Part shown: piece by piece, positions 1-13,900 of the stretch
How the letters are laid out: the number at the start of each line of letters is the position of its first letter
Position numbering within the stretch: the stretch's first letter is position 1
From: Cardiocondyla obscurior
Lineage: Eukaryota; Arthropoda; Insecta; Hymenoptera; Formicidae
NCBI RefSeq assembly: GCF_019399895.1
Contig: NC_091884.1
Coordinates: 622,501 to 686,500, forward strand
Length of the DNA stretch: 64,000 nucleotides
Direction: 5' to 3'
Notes under the pieces: generated by a model
The model's input: only the letters and a program-made list of their open reading frames with translations
Told to the model about the DNA's origin: nothing
The model's database searches: none
Made by a program: the position numbers and the translations under genes

Positions 1-110
1 TTCTCTTATATCATAATTTTCCATTTTATTCAATACGATACAATTTTCCATTAATCTTTTTATATATAAAATCTCAAAGAGGCATTTATAGTAACAACTT
101 ATTAAAAAAT

Positions 111-200
111 CAGATTGGTAAGTCGCATAATTTTTTTTTTTTCGTAATTTGTAATTAAGGTCTCTTAAAAAATAGCGCGCCTGATTTCTTCTAATAATAC
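111..200 (+). repeat. Fragment of the duplicated exon-3/donor block (copy 0)
   Basis: The heptamer CAGATTG followed by GTAAGTCGCAT, a T-run and the later string TCTCTTAAAAAATAGCGCGC matches the exon-3 end and proximal intron of the cassettes at 18,925-19,040 and 48,784-48,900. Only the last 7 exon bases and about 80 intron bases are shared. The sequence upstream (61-110) does not resemble the rest of exon 3. It is either a decayed copy or the edge of a further unit to the left. The homology is visible directly; its transcription is inferred. Confidence 0.6.
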
Positions 201-3200
201 AAATTTTCCTAAAATTCTGTGTAACAACATTTCTGTCTCTCAATTCACATAGATACAGAATTATACGTTACGCGAAAATTAGTTACATTAATAGAATAAG
301 ATTAATATATCCTGAATTAGTTTGTAAGAAAAATTGCGAAATTAAAAAAGGAGAGGGAAAATGCTTTTGAAAATAAAATTGCAAGATTTTACACGATTTA
401 TCTGTAAACTGTAGCAGCTTGTTACGAGTTGCTTGATGGAGTGGCTTTTGATAAACATTAGCGTAACAAACTCTCTGACATATTTTTCTATCGCGGGTTC
501 ACATCAGTTATACAACTTCTTAGGGAAAATCTGATTTGCAGAACACGAACGTTTCTATTAGAATCAAGTTCTTTCGCGAGACGAGCGCGCACACGCCCGT
601 GAATGTGTGCGTTCTCTTCGTACTAATTTACTTTATCGGTTTAACCCGCCCGTATAATTTTTATCCGTGCTTCCTACGGCTCGTCGCGTAATATCGCGCG
701 GCCGATCGTGTGAGCTCCAGAATGGATTGTCCAGTAATCTACATAATGGCGGACAATGTTGCCAAGTAGGTGGAACGTCCAGGAATTAACGTGGCCGTCG
801 GAACGTCGGCCTGAAATTTATAGCTGCCATTTTGCCGGCTGTTAATGTCCGGGATAAGTATGCGCGCGTTCGCCGTAAACCATCAAAAGTTGCGAGGAAA
901 CGAGACACCGTCATCGTACCGCCCAAGGCATCCGCGATATAATAGGCTTCTCGTTTACTTGGTTGCGGTATGATTTGACAAAAAGAACAATGCGGTGCAA
1001 GTTATCAAATGGCCGAGAGTCGTCAATAGAATATATAGAAAAAAAAAGGGGAGATAAAATAAAATAAATTATTAAAAAACGAAAAGCGGTCCGATTTAAT
1101 CCATGGTGCATTCCGAGGCTTACCAAGCCGCGCTTTTAAAATCGATAAATCTTCAGGGATATTTAAAAGTGATTATTCTTCGTTAACGCGGCACCAGCGA
1201 TCATCTGCCTGGCATAAATGTAAAATATTTTGCTTTCGAAACTTCCACGTTTAAGAGAAATTTATGTTTGCCCCTTATATCGCGTTTCTATAAACTAACG
1301 AAGGCGAGCGATCGCGATTTTCTTATCAGAATAAATTCCGGCAATAAAACTTCCCGTTGTCAAAGCTTACGTATAATTCCCGCTTAAATCCTGGAAAGAG
1401 AGCGATAAACCGCCACTCTGCATCGCTTATGTAGCTCCGGCGCTTTAGAGGTTTTTCGGTGCAAAGAATTCAACCGCGGCGGGCGGCGGAGAGAGGACGG
1501 ATCCGTGACGCTATCGCGGAGCCGCTCGTCTACAGGAATTGAAGCGGATCCGAAACGGGAGAGCGCGTTCCCAGGGCTCGGGTAGCCCGTCGATAAATTC
1601 GCCGGTCGTCGGGGGTCCGGCCTGCTCGGCGCTCGCATTATTTCGCAGGTCACGATCGACCGCAGCGCGGCGTGCTGACCCGTCCTCGTCGTCGTCTTTC
1701 GGTAACGATCCACGACCTAACCGGTTGACCCCGCCGCGCGAGTTTCGTGCCAAGCACGTCGCGCGGTCGGCCGGGGGCTCGTCTAGCTAGACAATTTGTT
1801 ACTTCCTTATCACTCGACACGGACTCTCGCACCCGCTCTTTCTCCTCCGCTGGCCGCGCTACACGTGCCAACGGCGGAGGGCACACGCGAACCGCCGCTG
1901 CACCGCCTCGCGGAGGCTTTCGGCTCGTTCCCTCGTTCCCGAGATGAACGAGAGAGGGTGGACGATTTGTTAGTCGAGCGCCAAGAAATTCTTTCAGAGT
2001 AAAATCGAGCCCCGTCGCGCGTAAATCTTCGTCGACGCGGCTCTGAAAGTGAGGACTATAGAAACGAGAAGCAAAAAGAGACGCGATTTTTTTTTTCTTT
2101 TCTTTTCTTTTTTTTTTGTAGAAATCAAAACGGCAAATCGAAATCTTTTAGCTGAATTAAATGAGAATATCAATTAAATAATTCTTTTTAATCTTTAATT
2201 TTTAATTTATGCCAGCCAGCGTCGTATGGCTTATCGTTAGCGTGGATTTAACAAAATGTTAGGACACTATTTGTCCGTATTCCAAGCCGTTTGCTTCTCG
2301 TTCAAAGTGCAAAAGTAGATTATATTCACGCTAGATCTTTCGCTTCTCCGCTATCGGATACGTCAATGCTCGGCAGCGTCCCACGATCATACGCTATCAA
2401 TGCTGGATGGTAAGAGCACGGTGTTTCCTTCCGGTAACATTATTATCGGAGAAATATTGTACATTCGAGAGAGAAAGCTCTTGTTAATTTCTACAATTTA
2501 CTTTCGGTTCATTAGCGTGGCTCGAGTTATCGATACCATCGAAATTAATTATTTGCCCGTGTACGAAATTGCATCCGCAATTGTTTCATTAAGAAAGCTT
2601 AAAATACGCGTTATCTCTTAGATATGGATTTTCAATGAACGCGCAATAAATAGATTTTCATTAACAAGTAATTCTAATCGACACGTTCAATCATACGCGA
2701 GACTGAAACTTGTAAATTGACTTATCGTTGTTTATCAAAAACATTAATCGTATTTAACCTATGGAACTCACTTCCGATTAATTTACGTCAAATGATTATA
2801 TTCATATTTAAAAGATCGTCGAGCATGAATATTCCATTGCGCGCGGACAACGCGTCAATTAGATAAATAGAAACCTAACGTTTAATAATTACGCACAATT
2901 TCAGGTTACATTATAATTTTTGTATAAATGTAAAAATAATATAATTTAATTAAAAAAATATAATACTTTACATTTGTACGAGAATTAAAATGTAGCTTGA
3001 AATTACGTGTAATTTAATTTTCTTTATAACGACTGTATTTTACCATCAATATCATGTTTTATAATTAAATTAAGATTACCGATTGATTTTAATTAAATGC
3101 CTACAATATACTACACGCATCTGCGCGCGGAATTCGCACGGCTGCGAATTACGAAACAAATATCCTAGCACTTTTTGCTCTTCTCTCGTCTATCCGTCGC

Positions 3201-6200
3201 CTCGAGTCGCCTCGTTCCTGCGATTTAACGTAAGAATTGCTTTCCGGAGCGCCGAGAGTATGCCCATTCAGGCGTACCGTGAGTTACGTAACCAGCTCGC
3301 CAGACCGGCGAATGCACCGCGAGAAAGATTACGGCTGATAAACGCGTTGCATTCGCGAGGTCGGTTGACCACTCTCATGAATGGATATTTATATTGCCGA
3401 TCGGCCATTCGCTGCCGCCGAGCTAAGAGCCCAACTACACGCGAGGCATGTAATTAAGTAACGCCTGCGGTGCGATCATTGATCGCCATCGAAACAGAAA
3501 TGTTGATCGTCGAGTACATCGTCGTAAAAACACGCGTCAGAAAGTGAAGCACTATAAAATTACAATGTCCAAAATGTTCTGTATTTTTTTTATTATTTTT
3601 TAAATTTAATTTTTTATTTCTTTCTCTTCTTTTTCCCCTCAATTTATATCAATAAGAAAGAGGAATTATAAATATTTAAATCAGCAGTAACAAGATGCAC
3701 GTTAACACAAATGTCAAATTATCGTTAAAAAAAAAATATGTATGCGATAAAAATTAAGACATTACTTGCTGTTTATTAGATTTTTATTTATTATGCAGTG
3801 CGTTAATGTTAATTCTCGCTGTTTGCGGTCAAAATATAGAATATTCAAATCATATGCATTAATAACCGGGATTTACCGCGGTTCACAACCGTGTAGAATT
3901 AATATCGACGATAGTGGACTTTGTAAAGGGCGCACAATGAGCTATCCATGCTTTTGTGATATCAGAGTTAATTTCTAAAACCGTTGTCATATATACATAC
4001 GCGTTCGTTTTGCCTCAAAGATCCTCGCGCGCACACGCACGCGTTGCATTTCGAAAATCCGTAAACACGTATATACCATTCCACCGCCGAGCGCAAGACT
4101 GAAATGCAATGAATAGCAACTTCCGAACGTCGAGCACGGACTTAATTAGCGAAATTGTCAAGAAACGAGATTGGAGGTCGACGTTGGCGGCGTAATTAAT
4201 TAGCGAGCGCGACATTGATCCTCTAATGAGATTTTGCCTGTCGATTATTCCGTCATCGACGTGCACTGCAATCTCCAACGGTTGCCGACAACGCGATATC
4301 TATTAATTTTTCAAGAGGAGGTAAAGTATAAAATTATTGATTGCCGATCGTTAAGTTATCGCGAAGCATTAACGTGCCAGGCTCCGCAATATTCGCGCAG
4401 GCTTAAGCTGATATTAAAAAGTATCCTCAAAGAACACGAACTATCATTTTATTGAGTCTCTTCGAAGCACCTGTACAAGTAACTACCGAATATAAGTAGC
4501 GACAAATGATTTGTTAATTATCTTCCCGGTGCATAAAGCTAATATAATATAAAATTTTCCAAATATTTAAACTTTAACAGCAGCGGAAAAAGAAAAATAA
4601 TTCAAAACGAGAAAGCTTCGATATTTTATTCATATATATATTTGATTTCCAGTACGTGAAATAAATTAATACAAAATTAAAAAAAATAAAAAAAAAAATA
4701 AAAAAATAGATAAAATTAAATTTAATATTTTTTTATTACGCATAAAATTATTACGCGTAAAATTCAAACATCGAAAATAAAAGTGGGTTTCAACGTTTCA
4801 ATCAAATAAATTTTTATTTGCTTTAATTTATGGCATTTACGACGAGTTGTGCCTACTTAGGCTTCCGTAAAAATCAATACCTCGTGCGAGGTTATTGCCC
4901 CGAGTACGATAACAACTTGCTAAGGATTAATGCACCGTCAAGTTGATTATATACTATGGTAATGTCGCGTTAACAAGCATTTACTTTCAGCAAAAGATTC
5001 CAAAATGATACAAACGTTTACGAAGTGCACGTTTCTTCATGCCAAATCCACGAGAGATATTAAATATTCAAGGTTCTATTTTCGTATATCAAAGATTGAT
5101 GAGATAGCTTCGATTAAAATGTAACTTAGTATAAAAATTCAATGAGCGCGTAAATTGACGCGTAAATATATTATGTGGCAAAACGTTTGTCGTTGTGCAG
5201 AAAAATGTAACTTTAAAGGTAAGAAAAAAAAAAAAGGGAGAGAGACGAGGGGGAGAAAAAAAAAACATTCCGCTTACATGCAGATAAGTCACGACTATCT
5301 GCGAGGTGGAATCGAATAGAGCGTTGAATTATGTAAGCGCAGTGACGCACGTGAAAGCATCAAACTGAAAGCTTCTTTCAGAGTGAAGGAAAACGTCATG
5401 AAATTTGTAACACTTTCAACGTCGCTTACTACACCCTCCCCTACTGCGAATTCGCACAATAATACGTGGAAAAATACGTATCCTAATTTCGCGACGCGCA
5501 TCGCCTTTACAATGTGGCGTCGAGAGAGACGTCAAGGGGGAAGAGACTTGTCGGCGTGCACGTGGATTCAATTTCTACGTTATTTCCATTCACGATCGTC
5601 CGGGAAACTTTCAAGGTCGCGGGGGGGCAGAAATCACGCGAAGGGGGTCCTCTGAATCGCGACGGAAAGAACCAAATTTCGCGCGTGGGCGAGTGCGAGA
5701 TTCGGCGCGTTTCACGGCACAGAGAACCCGCGCGGGATTCGATTAGGATACAAAGGGCGACAGTTTGCGCGTTGAATATCAGTTTTGAAAGCGAGCGATC
5801 CACGAGCGAGCGGGAACGGACAATAAATTTTTTTTTTTTTCTTTTATTTTTTTTTCGACGAATGAAATAACCTCGAAGGGAAGAAAAGCGGGAAGGACGG
5901 CTTCGCGCGATACATTCTGCGGACATTCTGCTCGGCGAAACTAATTTCGTGCCCTACGACGCGAACAATTGGCGAGGAAGCGGCTCGTCGGTTTATCGAC
6001 TGTCATACACTTCAACGTCGCACAGTCGATACACCACGGCGCGTTGCTGACGGGTACTTCACGATGCGACGCGAATATTGACTGCAGACATTTTCTGACG
6101 ATCCTTTACATAGCGCGCCGTATACGGCGCAATGTCAAATTCCCGTCGCGCAACAAAGGCTGTCATCACAGCTCGCTTTGTGCACGATGCATTATTTTCA

Positions 6201-8700
6201 TCAGGCTCGAATCGAAACAAGTTCGAGCATCATTACTTATTATTTGAGCGCGCTCTTCGATAAAATTAAGTAACGTTCGTCACTGGCCCTTCAATTTCGT
6301 TGAAGAGGGTGGTTTTCATTTAAAATTTTACATGAAAATACGCAACTTTGCTTTCACGTAATATTTTGCATCGATCAAAATTAATGCTCGCTTATAAATT
6401 GCAAATAAAAAAAAATATAAAGTAATTTATTTGATCAAAAAGGGAATATTGAATGCAAGCAAAAACAAATGAATACTTAATATCTTTTACATACGACCAA
6501 GGAGTTTTATTATAAATTAATATACCTGTCGTAAAAAGTTCGGTCTCGAAATATAACACTGGGATAAAACGGCAATTAAGAAAGTTCAAGTAGAATTGGC
6601 CAATCATGGTCAGACAAATCAGAGTTTCGAGAAAAGAATTTATTTTTTTTTTTTTCGACCCCCGCGTGGCAAAACCCAGATCGAATTCACTACAACTCGG
6701 AAGGAAACTTTCTCAGCAGAATACCGCGACATGCACATCCATCAAAATCTTGACTTACCCCAGTTTGATGAATCACCTAATCAATATTGATTAAGCATCG
6801 GCTTGTGTCCATAGCGAACGATGAAATAGGAATCGACGAATCATATTGATCAGCCAGAGATTATATTTATATTATAATAACGCGGTGCGCGCATGCAAAA
6901 TACATTAGCCAGAACAAATATTGCCGATCCTTAATGTGCGATTTGTGGCGAATAATTATGGCGCTTAGTTGATTTACGTCGGTCGCTTTGAAGCGGGATT
7001 ATACGGGATTACCGCGATAATCAATCCCTCGCGGAGAGATAAATTCATGAATAATTAAAAGTTCAAGTCGTAATACAGTTTCGAAAACTTGTCCGCACGG
7101 TGGTTATAATATAATTGAAAAACAATTAATTTTTCTTTATTTAAAAAAAATAAAGAAAAAAAAAAGGAAAAAAATCAGAAACAAAAAAAAAACCATTATC
7201 AAATTATTCTCAATTTCGCAATGATTCCGTATCAATTAATTATGTAATTACAACAGTAAACCCAATTGTAAAGATGTGAAATTACGGCTAAACGCCAGTA
7301 ATTACGTGCACGTGTAAAAACAACTTATAGCCTGCGAATTAATGCAGCGCGGATATACATATCAAATGCCTCTTTAATTGCTCTTTCTTTACCTCGCCGC
7401 CATTGTCGTCGCGACCTATCTCTTCATTTCGATGCGTTTAATCTACAGCCGCAGTAAGAGGTTAATAAAACCCGTCTCCGAACGTGTGCTGGGCACGGTA
7501 CTTGCACACGTCCACTTCGAAGATGGCGGAGAGCGAATTTCCGGCCGAGCGGTCGAACAGACCGCAAAATGTCGATTGGCTGCGTCGCGTAGAGTCCCAT
7601 CAGAATTTCATTACGCGCATAAACCCCACGGTCAATTTCAAGCCATGCCTCTGGTACACCTCAAATGGCAATGCGAACACATCGCAGACCTCGAACGTTG
7701 CGTTCGAGGTAATACCGATGCGTACCTGAGCGTCAATATTAATCTCCAGACGACGATACCCAATTTTCGTCTTCTCCCGCAAAGTGATATTAATAACGTG
7801 CAGTAACGTAATATTTTACGTAAATTATATTAATATAAACCAAGCTACAAATTCTACGCTTCTCGGAAGGAGGGGGGAGGAAAGGCATATTGTAATTATA
7901 ATTTAAAACAATATCCTGCAAAACAATAATGCAAACGGCACAATAAGCGTTACGTTTAAATAATTAAAATTTTAATTTTCTGCTTCCGACTCTTGAAAGT
8001 TTATTCATCAGATGCTATTCAAATGGTAATGAAACATCCCGGTATAACGTTCGCGGCGGGTCAGAAAAAAAAAATATATACATATATTGTATATATGTAT
8101 ATTCGCAGCACAGTATGCCGGCGGCAATTAAATCTCAGATATGCCATTACGTTTTCGCATTATCTCCGGATTATGCGCGATCGATTTTTATACCGTTGCC
8201 AAAGTGCAGCCGGTCGGCGATATGCCGGTAGCGTGGCAGTAAAATAATATGGGAATTTTGATAAAGTGGACTAATATTTATGGAAACCACGTGCGCGCAA
8301 TATAAAAACTTCGCGTACAGGCAGCAAAATTATTTTGACTCTCTGGCGCCCGAAGTGCGTCAAAGCGTTTTGGTAACGCGTACATATTCGACATGGCAAA
8401 ATCGATGGTTCATCATTTGACGTTTCCTGGAAATAGCAAATGACACGTGAATGCATTAACACGCACAATTATGATAGATAAACTCGTCACGTTTTACCGC
8501 TCAAACGCTGTTTGACCGTTTTGCGATGATTGGTACCAAATATCGTACCATCAATACCTTCTATTTAGATTATGCCGTAAGGTTAATATCAGCGGTTCAT
8601 TGCGGGAAATAAAAAAATGCGGAGGGCAAACTGTGCGCGACGTTTCGTCGTATATTTTATTTTATTTTTTTAATGCGCGGTTCAAACATTAATTATCGAA
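201..8700. other. Non-coding stretch with CpG-dense patches
   Basis: No open frame here resembles a known protein family. Two CpG-dense patches stand out from the AT-rich background, at about 1,440-2,060 and 5,500-6,240. Both are open in several frames on both strands at once, which is typical of GC-rich non-coding DNA. A 68-codon ATG frame at 7,523-7,729 has a fairly protein-like composition but no recognisable domain. Poly-A/T runs occur near 2,090, 4,680, 5,830 and 7,140. Intergenic or intronic DNA with possible regulatory islands is the best reading. Confidence 0.5.
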
Positions 8701-8716
8701 TTTTTCACAAAACTAC

Positions 8717-8786
8717 GCCGGATAATTATATTAAAATTATATTGCATTATATATTTAAATGATCTTGAAGTTATTAAAATTACCGT
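8717..8786. repeat. Direct repeat, left copy
   Basis: A block of about 70 bp beginning GCCGGATAATTATATTAAAA recurs 383 bp downstream at 9,100. About 45 bp are nearly identical, with further similarity tailing off. The paired copies flank a more GC-rich insert (8,820-9,010). Terminal repeats of a decayed element or a local duplication are both possible; no transposase or clear target-site duplication is visible. Confidence 0.7.
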
Positions 8787-9099
8787 ACGTAACGAGTTAG
8801 AAATTGTAGATATTTAAATGTTTTTTGTCGGCTGCCGGGCCTGTTGGCTGCCGCCGCGAGCACGTGCATATGTTTACATCGGCCAGCAGCAGGCCTCGCG
8901 TTCCAAGTTCGCAAGGTGGAGGACTCGCGGACGGCGGACGGCGAGAACAGGTTTGCTCGACGAATTCGGCAGTCGAGCGAGAATTGCGTAAGGTCGGCGC
9001 AAAACAGTAAACAAGTACGCGAAAAACGTTTAAATATACACATAGCTTTTTTAGGTTGAATTTCCATTCAGTTGGTTACTGAATTTTTAAGAAAATTTT

Positions 9100-9172
9100 G
9101 CCGGATAATTATATTAAAATTATATTGCATTATATATTTAAATAATCTTGAAATTATCATCGAATTACCATA
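9100..9172. repeat. Direct repeat, right copy
   Basis: This is the second copy of the block starting at 8,717, in the same orientation. It differs by a few substitutions, for example AAATGATCTTGAAG in the left copy against AAATAATCTTGAAA here. Confidence 0.7.
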
Positions 9173-9179
9173 GAGATTG

Positions 9180-10919
9180 TATAAATGATATGTCGTAATC
9201 GATATTTCATGAATTTATTAACATTTAACTTTGTTTCGAGCCGAAACAAAACGGACGCGAAAGTTTACGATAAAAAAAAAAGTAGGAAATAATTGTTTAG
9301 GAACATTTGTTGATAATCTAAAATCCACATCGATCGCCTATGAAATTTAATTCGCGCTATTTAAAACTGCTGCCGTTTTAAACTTTTAAATCGCTTTTTC
9401 CCCCGTGAAACTACAAATTATTCGCGGTTTAAAGTGCTTGGAAGAAAGATTCGCGTGCAATCTTCCGACGCGTCGGAGCTGTTTTGATATCGGATAATTC
9501 TGTAAGTTAGAGCCGACTGTAGACCGAAAACTTTACAGCGGAGCTCTCTCTGTTCGGCCTTTTTATCTCTTTATGCAGACAAGTTACTGCAGTCGGGGAT
9601 GCATCGACTATTACCGCAAAACAAAAATAAGGCATCGTCTTGCTCCTCGTTGCACTCATTCAACCGGAATGCCGTCGTAATTAACCGTTAAAAAGTTTTC
9701 CTACCACTGAGCGAGCTAAAGCGAAAACTGGTCTTTACTTTTTGACGAGAAAGCGCCAGAGAAGAAGTTGAAATCGGATGTTCTTGGTAATTAAACCGAT
9801 TAAGTATGTCAGAAATCTAAAACTAAATTAAAAGCATGTCAATAGAGGAGACGAACGTCATTTCAAATATTATCAGTTCCATACTCGTCGAAGTGTATGA
9901 GAATGTAAAAAAAGAAAAGAAAAAAAAAATAAAAAGAAGGGATGACCTTTTTATCTGAAAAAATTATTCATTCCCTCGCTAAAACATTTTTGATCGAGAA
10001 GAGAAGGAGAGAGAATTAATTGCCTCGCGTTAATTATCACCTCCCTTTCATATTGATAATGAACTATAACTCCGTTTTATGGAACAGAATAATAACTGCT
10101 ATTTAGGCATGATACGCCTCGCAGGTAATGGAGACGAAGCTACTGCAGCTGTTACGCGGCACCAGCGATGCGTGAAAGCTTAGCAAATTTACCAGAATTT
10201 ACTGAACATATACATGAACGTGTCTTGCTCCTATCGCTCTAGGAAATGCTAGGTTACAGGTAGGTTTACCGCCGCCGAGGGTGGTTGTACTTCGCTCCCG
10301 GGTTTCTAATTTCTAATTACTTCCGTGGTAAGCAGAGACGCGGATATTTACCCGCGATACCGAACCCGATCGCGTGATCCGCCCGTGTTTAAATCGCAAG
10401 ATTGAGACCGAAGAGCGATACGTGCCAATTATCTCGAGTGACCAATAAATTCGGCCACCCATGACTCTCGTACGTACAATCTGCAGCTTGCGGCCGATCG
10501 GCTGGCTGCGTACGATAGCGCTGACTCCGGGATAACATTGTTTATCGTCCTAACGGCGCGAAGTTAGATTAGTTCTGTATTAACGACACCGAACGGGCAG
10601 CCGCAAGGGAATTGCATCCTCTCGCGACGATTCCCCGGATAACGATTCAATGCGCTCGACTCTCTCTCTCTCTCTCTCTCTCTCTAGCTCTCTCTCGCTC
10701 TCTATTTCTCTCCGCCATACACAAATAGCTGCACTAACAGCGTATCGAATAAATTCTCCCACCATCCGCTGGCTTCCGGTTTTTCCCTCTAGAGCATTAT
10801 CCACTTTAGTCCCCGCAATTTCCCTCCGAAGCTCTTGATCGACTAATGGATGAAGATGATAGGAAACTGAATACCGAAGATAAATTAAATTTATAAAATC
10901 CCCACGAACTCCGGGGACA

Positions 10920-10950
<31 letters not shown>

Positions 10951-13900
10951 CCCCTTTCTTTTTTTATTCCACAACGAGAAATAGAATCGGGAAATGCTGT
11001 ACAGAAAATGCCGTGAGGAAATCGCGGCAGCGTCCGATAATAGTCTATCGTACGTATAGATCCACGACCCAGGTTCATCGGGCGCAATTAAATCGGGTAT
11101 ACGCGCGCGCAACGGAGAAAAAAAAAAAAAATTTATTTGCACCGCGACGCCGTGCGCGCGGTATGCATCGCCCTCGTCGGTCCAGTTCAAAAGGGGGCTC
11201 GATAATTAAACTGCGACTTTCGCGATCGCACGGCCGCGCAGGACACCAGAAGCAGCGACGAGCGTGATAGTTACGGTTACCGTGAGTTACCGTATGTCAC
11301 GCGATCAATCCAGCTCGCGAACAACTTCCGACGTCGGAATACAATTTCATTTGGCCGACGTGTTTTACACCTATTACCGTTTTACAATCTTTCCGACTGT
11401 CGCGTGTGTGATTATTGCTTATTCACCGTCATAGCTCATGTAACGTACAGGACACGTAACCAATTAATTTTAAATAATAATCACGATAAGAGGAGAGAGA
11501 GAGAGAGAAAGAAAAAAAAAGGGACAGATCCTGATTAAAAAAAAAAAAAAGAGCCATTACGTTAAATTAATAAATAAAACTTAATTTTCTTTTTAATCGC
11601 AGTAGGGAACGGGGAATAAATAATTAATTAGCGTATACGGACCGGAAGAGAAAGCAAAGTGCACCGCGAGATGCATTGTTAAAGGTAACACGGCGGAAGA
11701 TAAATTATTAGGGCAACAAGCACGCGTCGCTTAGCGTGGAGATAATCAACATTCGCGAATGTCTTTAGCGTTAGATGAACGCTTGACAAATGGATCAGAG
11801 TTTCTCGATGAAACTACGGAAAGCACGCGCTAAAACATGTTAGTAAACTACGGGCGAACCGTTACCATCTCCAGATTCCCGTGCAGAACATCGGCGAGAG
11901 GCCTCTAATTACTCCGTAGATTAAGTGAAACGCTGCAATCCATCCATTCTACGCTACGTAAGAAATTTACAATGTTAGTACTCGCAAATTCCCGCAAATC
12001 TCATAATTAAAGCCACTTGGCAGATTGCCGTGCTCCGAGCATTCATAAGTCTCGTAATTTCCAAGATCAAGCCGGAGCAAACAATCTCGTATCACACTCG
12101 GGATCTAAATTACATCTTTGAAAACACGGCGAGTCGTCTTTGAGAGGAACAACAGGTGATTATATTACGTCTTTAAAACAAACGATTGAGTAACGCGAAA
12201 AAAGAATAGAGCTGTTCAAAATTGACACTAAGTTTTCGTACATTAACTGGAACTCGTCGTGTCCTCCGTTAAAGAATTTCTTGACGAAAGCGGCTGGAAT
12301 TTTCTTTACTTTTCATTATTATTTCGATTAAACGCTAATGTCGCCGGGAATCGTGGAACTACAATCGCGTACGATCTTACTTAGAACTCAAACGTATTTT
12401 CAAAGTTTAAACAAACTCTCTTTCGCGACACTTCGTACGTCACACATACATCCACGCGCTCGCGCGCAAAGCACACACCCGTGCGTTAAACACTAATAAA
12501 CTTGAAGCTCAGGAAACTCTCGCGACAAGTTTTGCAATGCTCCCGGCGCATCCAGTATGAAAATCGTCGCTCCGCTCGAACGTGAGCTAACTGCTAAGAT
12601 TCCGAAGAAAGAACGAGGAAATCTAGCAAGCAAAGATTTCACAGGATCACGCTGTTCAACGATCTGTGTTTATGGTGCGCAATTGTGCGACTCGAGGGAG
12701 GCTTTACGAGCTTCTAATATCTTGTCTCGGAATGTTTCAACTATTTTCTAGGTCAACGCGAAGACACCGCACTTCCGTAGAATTGAGAAAACCGTCTAAC
12801 GTCCCCATTCCGCCATCGATTCATTCGCTCGCGAATTATATTCGTTTATCTTTTTCTCTTTTTAGATAGTATTTTTTTTTTTTTTTTCTTTTAATTGCAA
12901 TGTATTTAATCCGCCCGTATTCAGTTAGGCCATATATGTAGATGCACATGAAATTCTTTCTGCGTAAAGCTTCGTAATTATTCGAACAGCAAATATTATT
13001 TTAAAGATACTTGATATCGATGCGATAAAATAATCATATTAAATTATTTCGTATAGATTGCGATAAAATAGTTATACATCCACAAAATTTTGCGCCTACG
13101 TTCGAAAAAAAAATAATAAAAAATCGTGATATTTATCTTTCTATAAATAATGCATGCGCGCATAGGAAAAAAAAATCATATTTCATCGTTTATGCATATT
13201 TATTATTCGATTTAATCCTACAATTTTTCAATTGACCGCCGCATATCTTATATGCGGATTCGTTGAATATTGTATTTCGGGCACGCACCGCGCGATCGAA
13301 TGAATCTATGGAAGACACAAAATCGATTCTGTCGACGTTCCATAAATTCGCAACGCGGATCCTAAATTTGTTCGACGTCATTCCGGTCGGCTCGCATTTG
13401 GCTCGCGATCGCTCCGCGAATCCAGCGACAAATCGATCATATTAGGTTGCGCCATCGCCGACGAACAATAAGCGATCGGGCGTTAATACCGCGATTTGCA
13501 GTCGCACGAAGAGACCGGCACCGTCTGCATCAGATGGAATATCAAGCAGGTCTGCTGTCTGCATAGCTTGACGCTGTCTCTTTAAAACTCTTGTTTCTTT
13601 ACGCTCGCAACTCGACGCCGCCGTTCGTGATATCAATTATCAATTTACTTGCTTGTCTCGCCGCGCCTACGCTTTTTATATATAAATTATATTTTTTAAT
13701 TAAAAAATTTTCTCAAAAAAAGGAGAAAGAAAAAAAAACTCTAAGCCGGTAGTTTCATCGATAAATTATTTTTTAATATGGAGGTATTACTTTTTTTAAA
13801 AATAATTTAATAAATAAGTCGCCCGAATGTGTAGGAACAAGTTAAAATTAATACAGTTTGATAAAAACATCGCGCGAATTAATCGTCTACCTGTGTGGGC

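Noticed and set aside
5507..5926. 139-codon minus-strand and 118-codon plus-strand frames on the same DNA
   Set aside because: Mutually overlapping, no recognisable domain, and partly encoded by poly-T/poly-A runs.
1185..10172. Shared 16-mer ACGCGGCACCAGCGAT at about 1,187 and 10,155
   Set aside because: One 16-mer match is near chance expectation for 64 kb, and the homology does not extend into the flanks.
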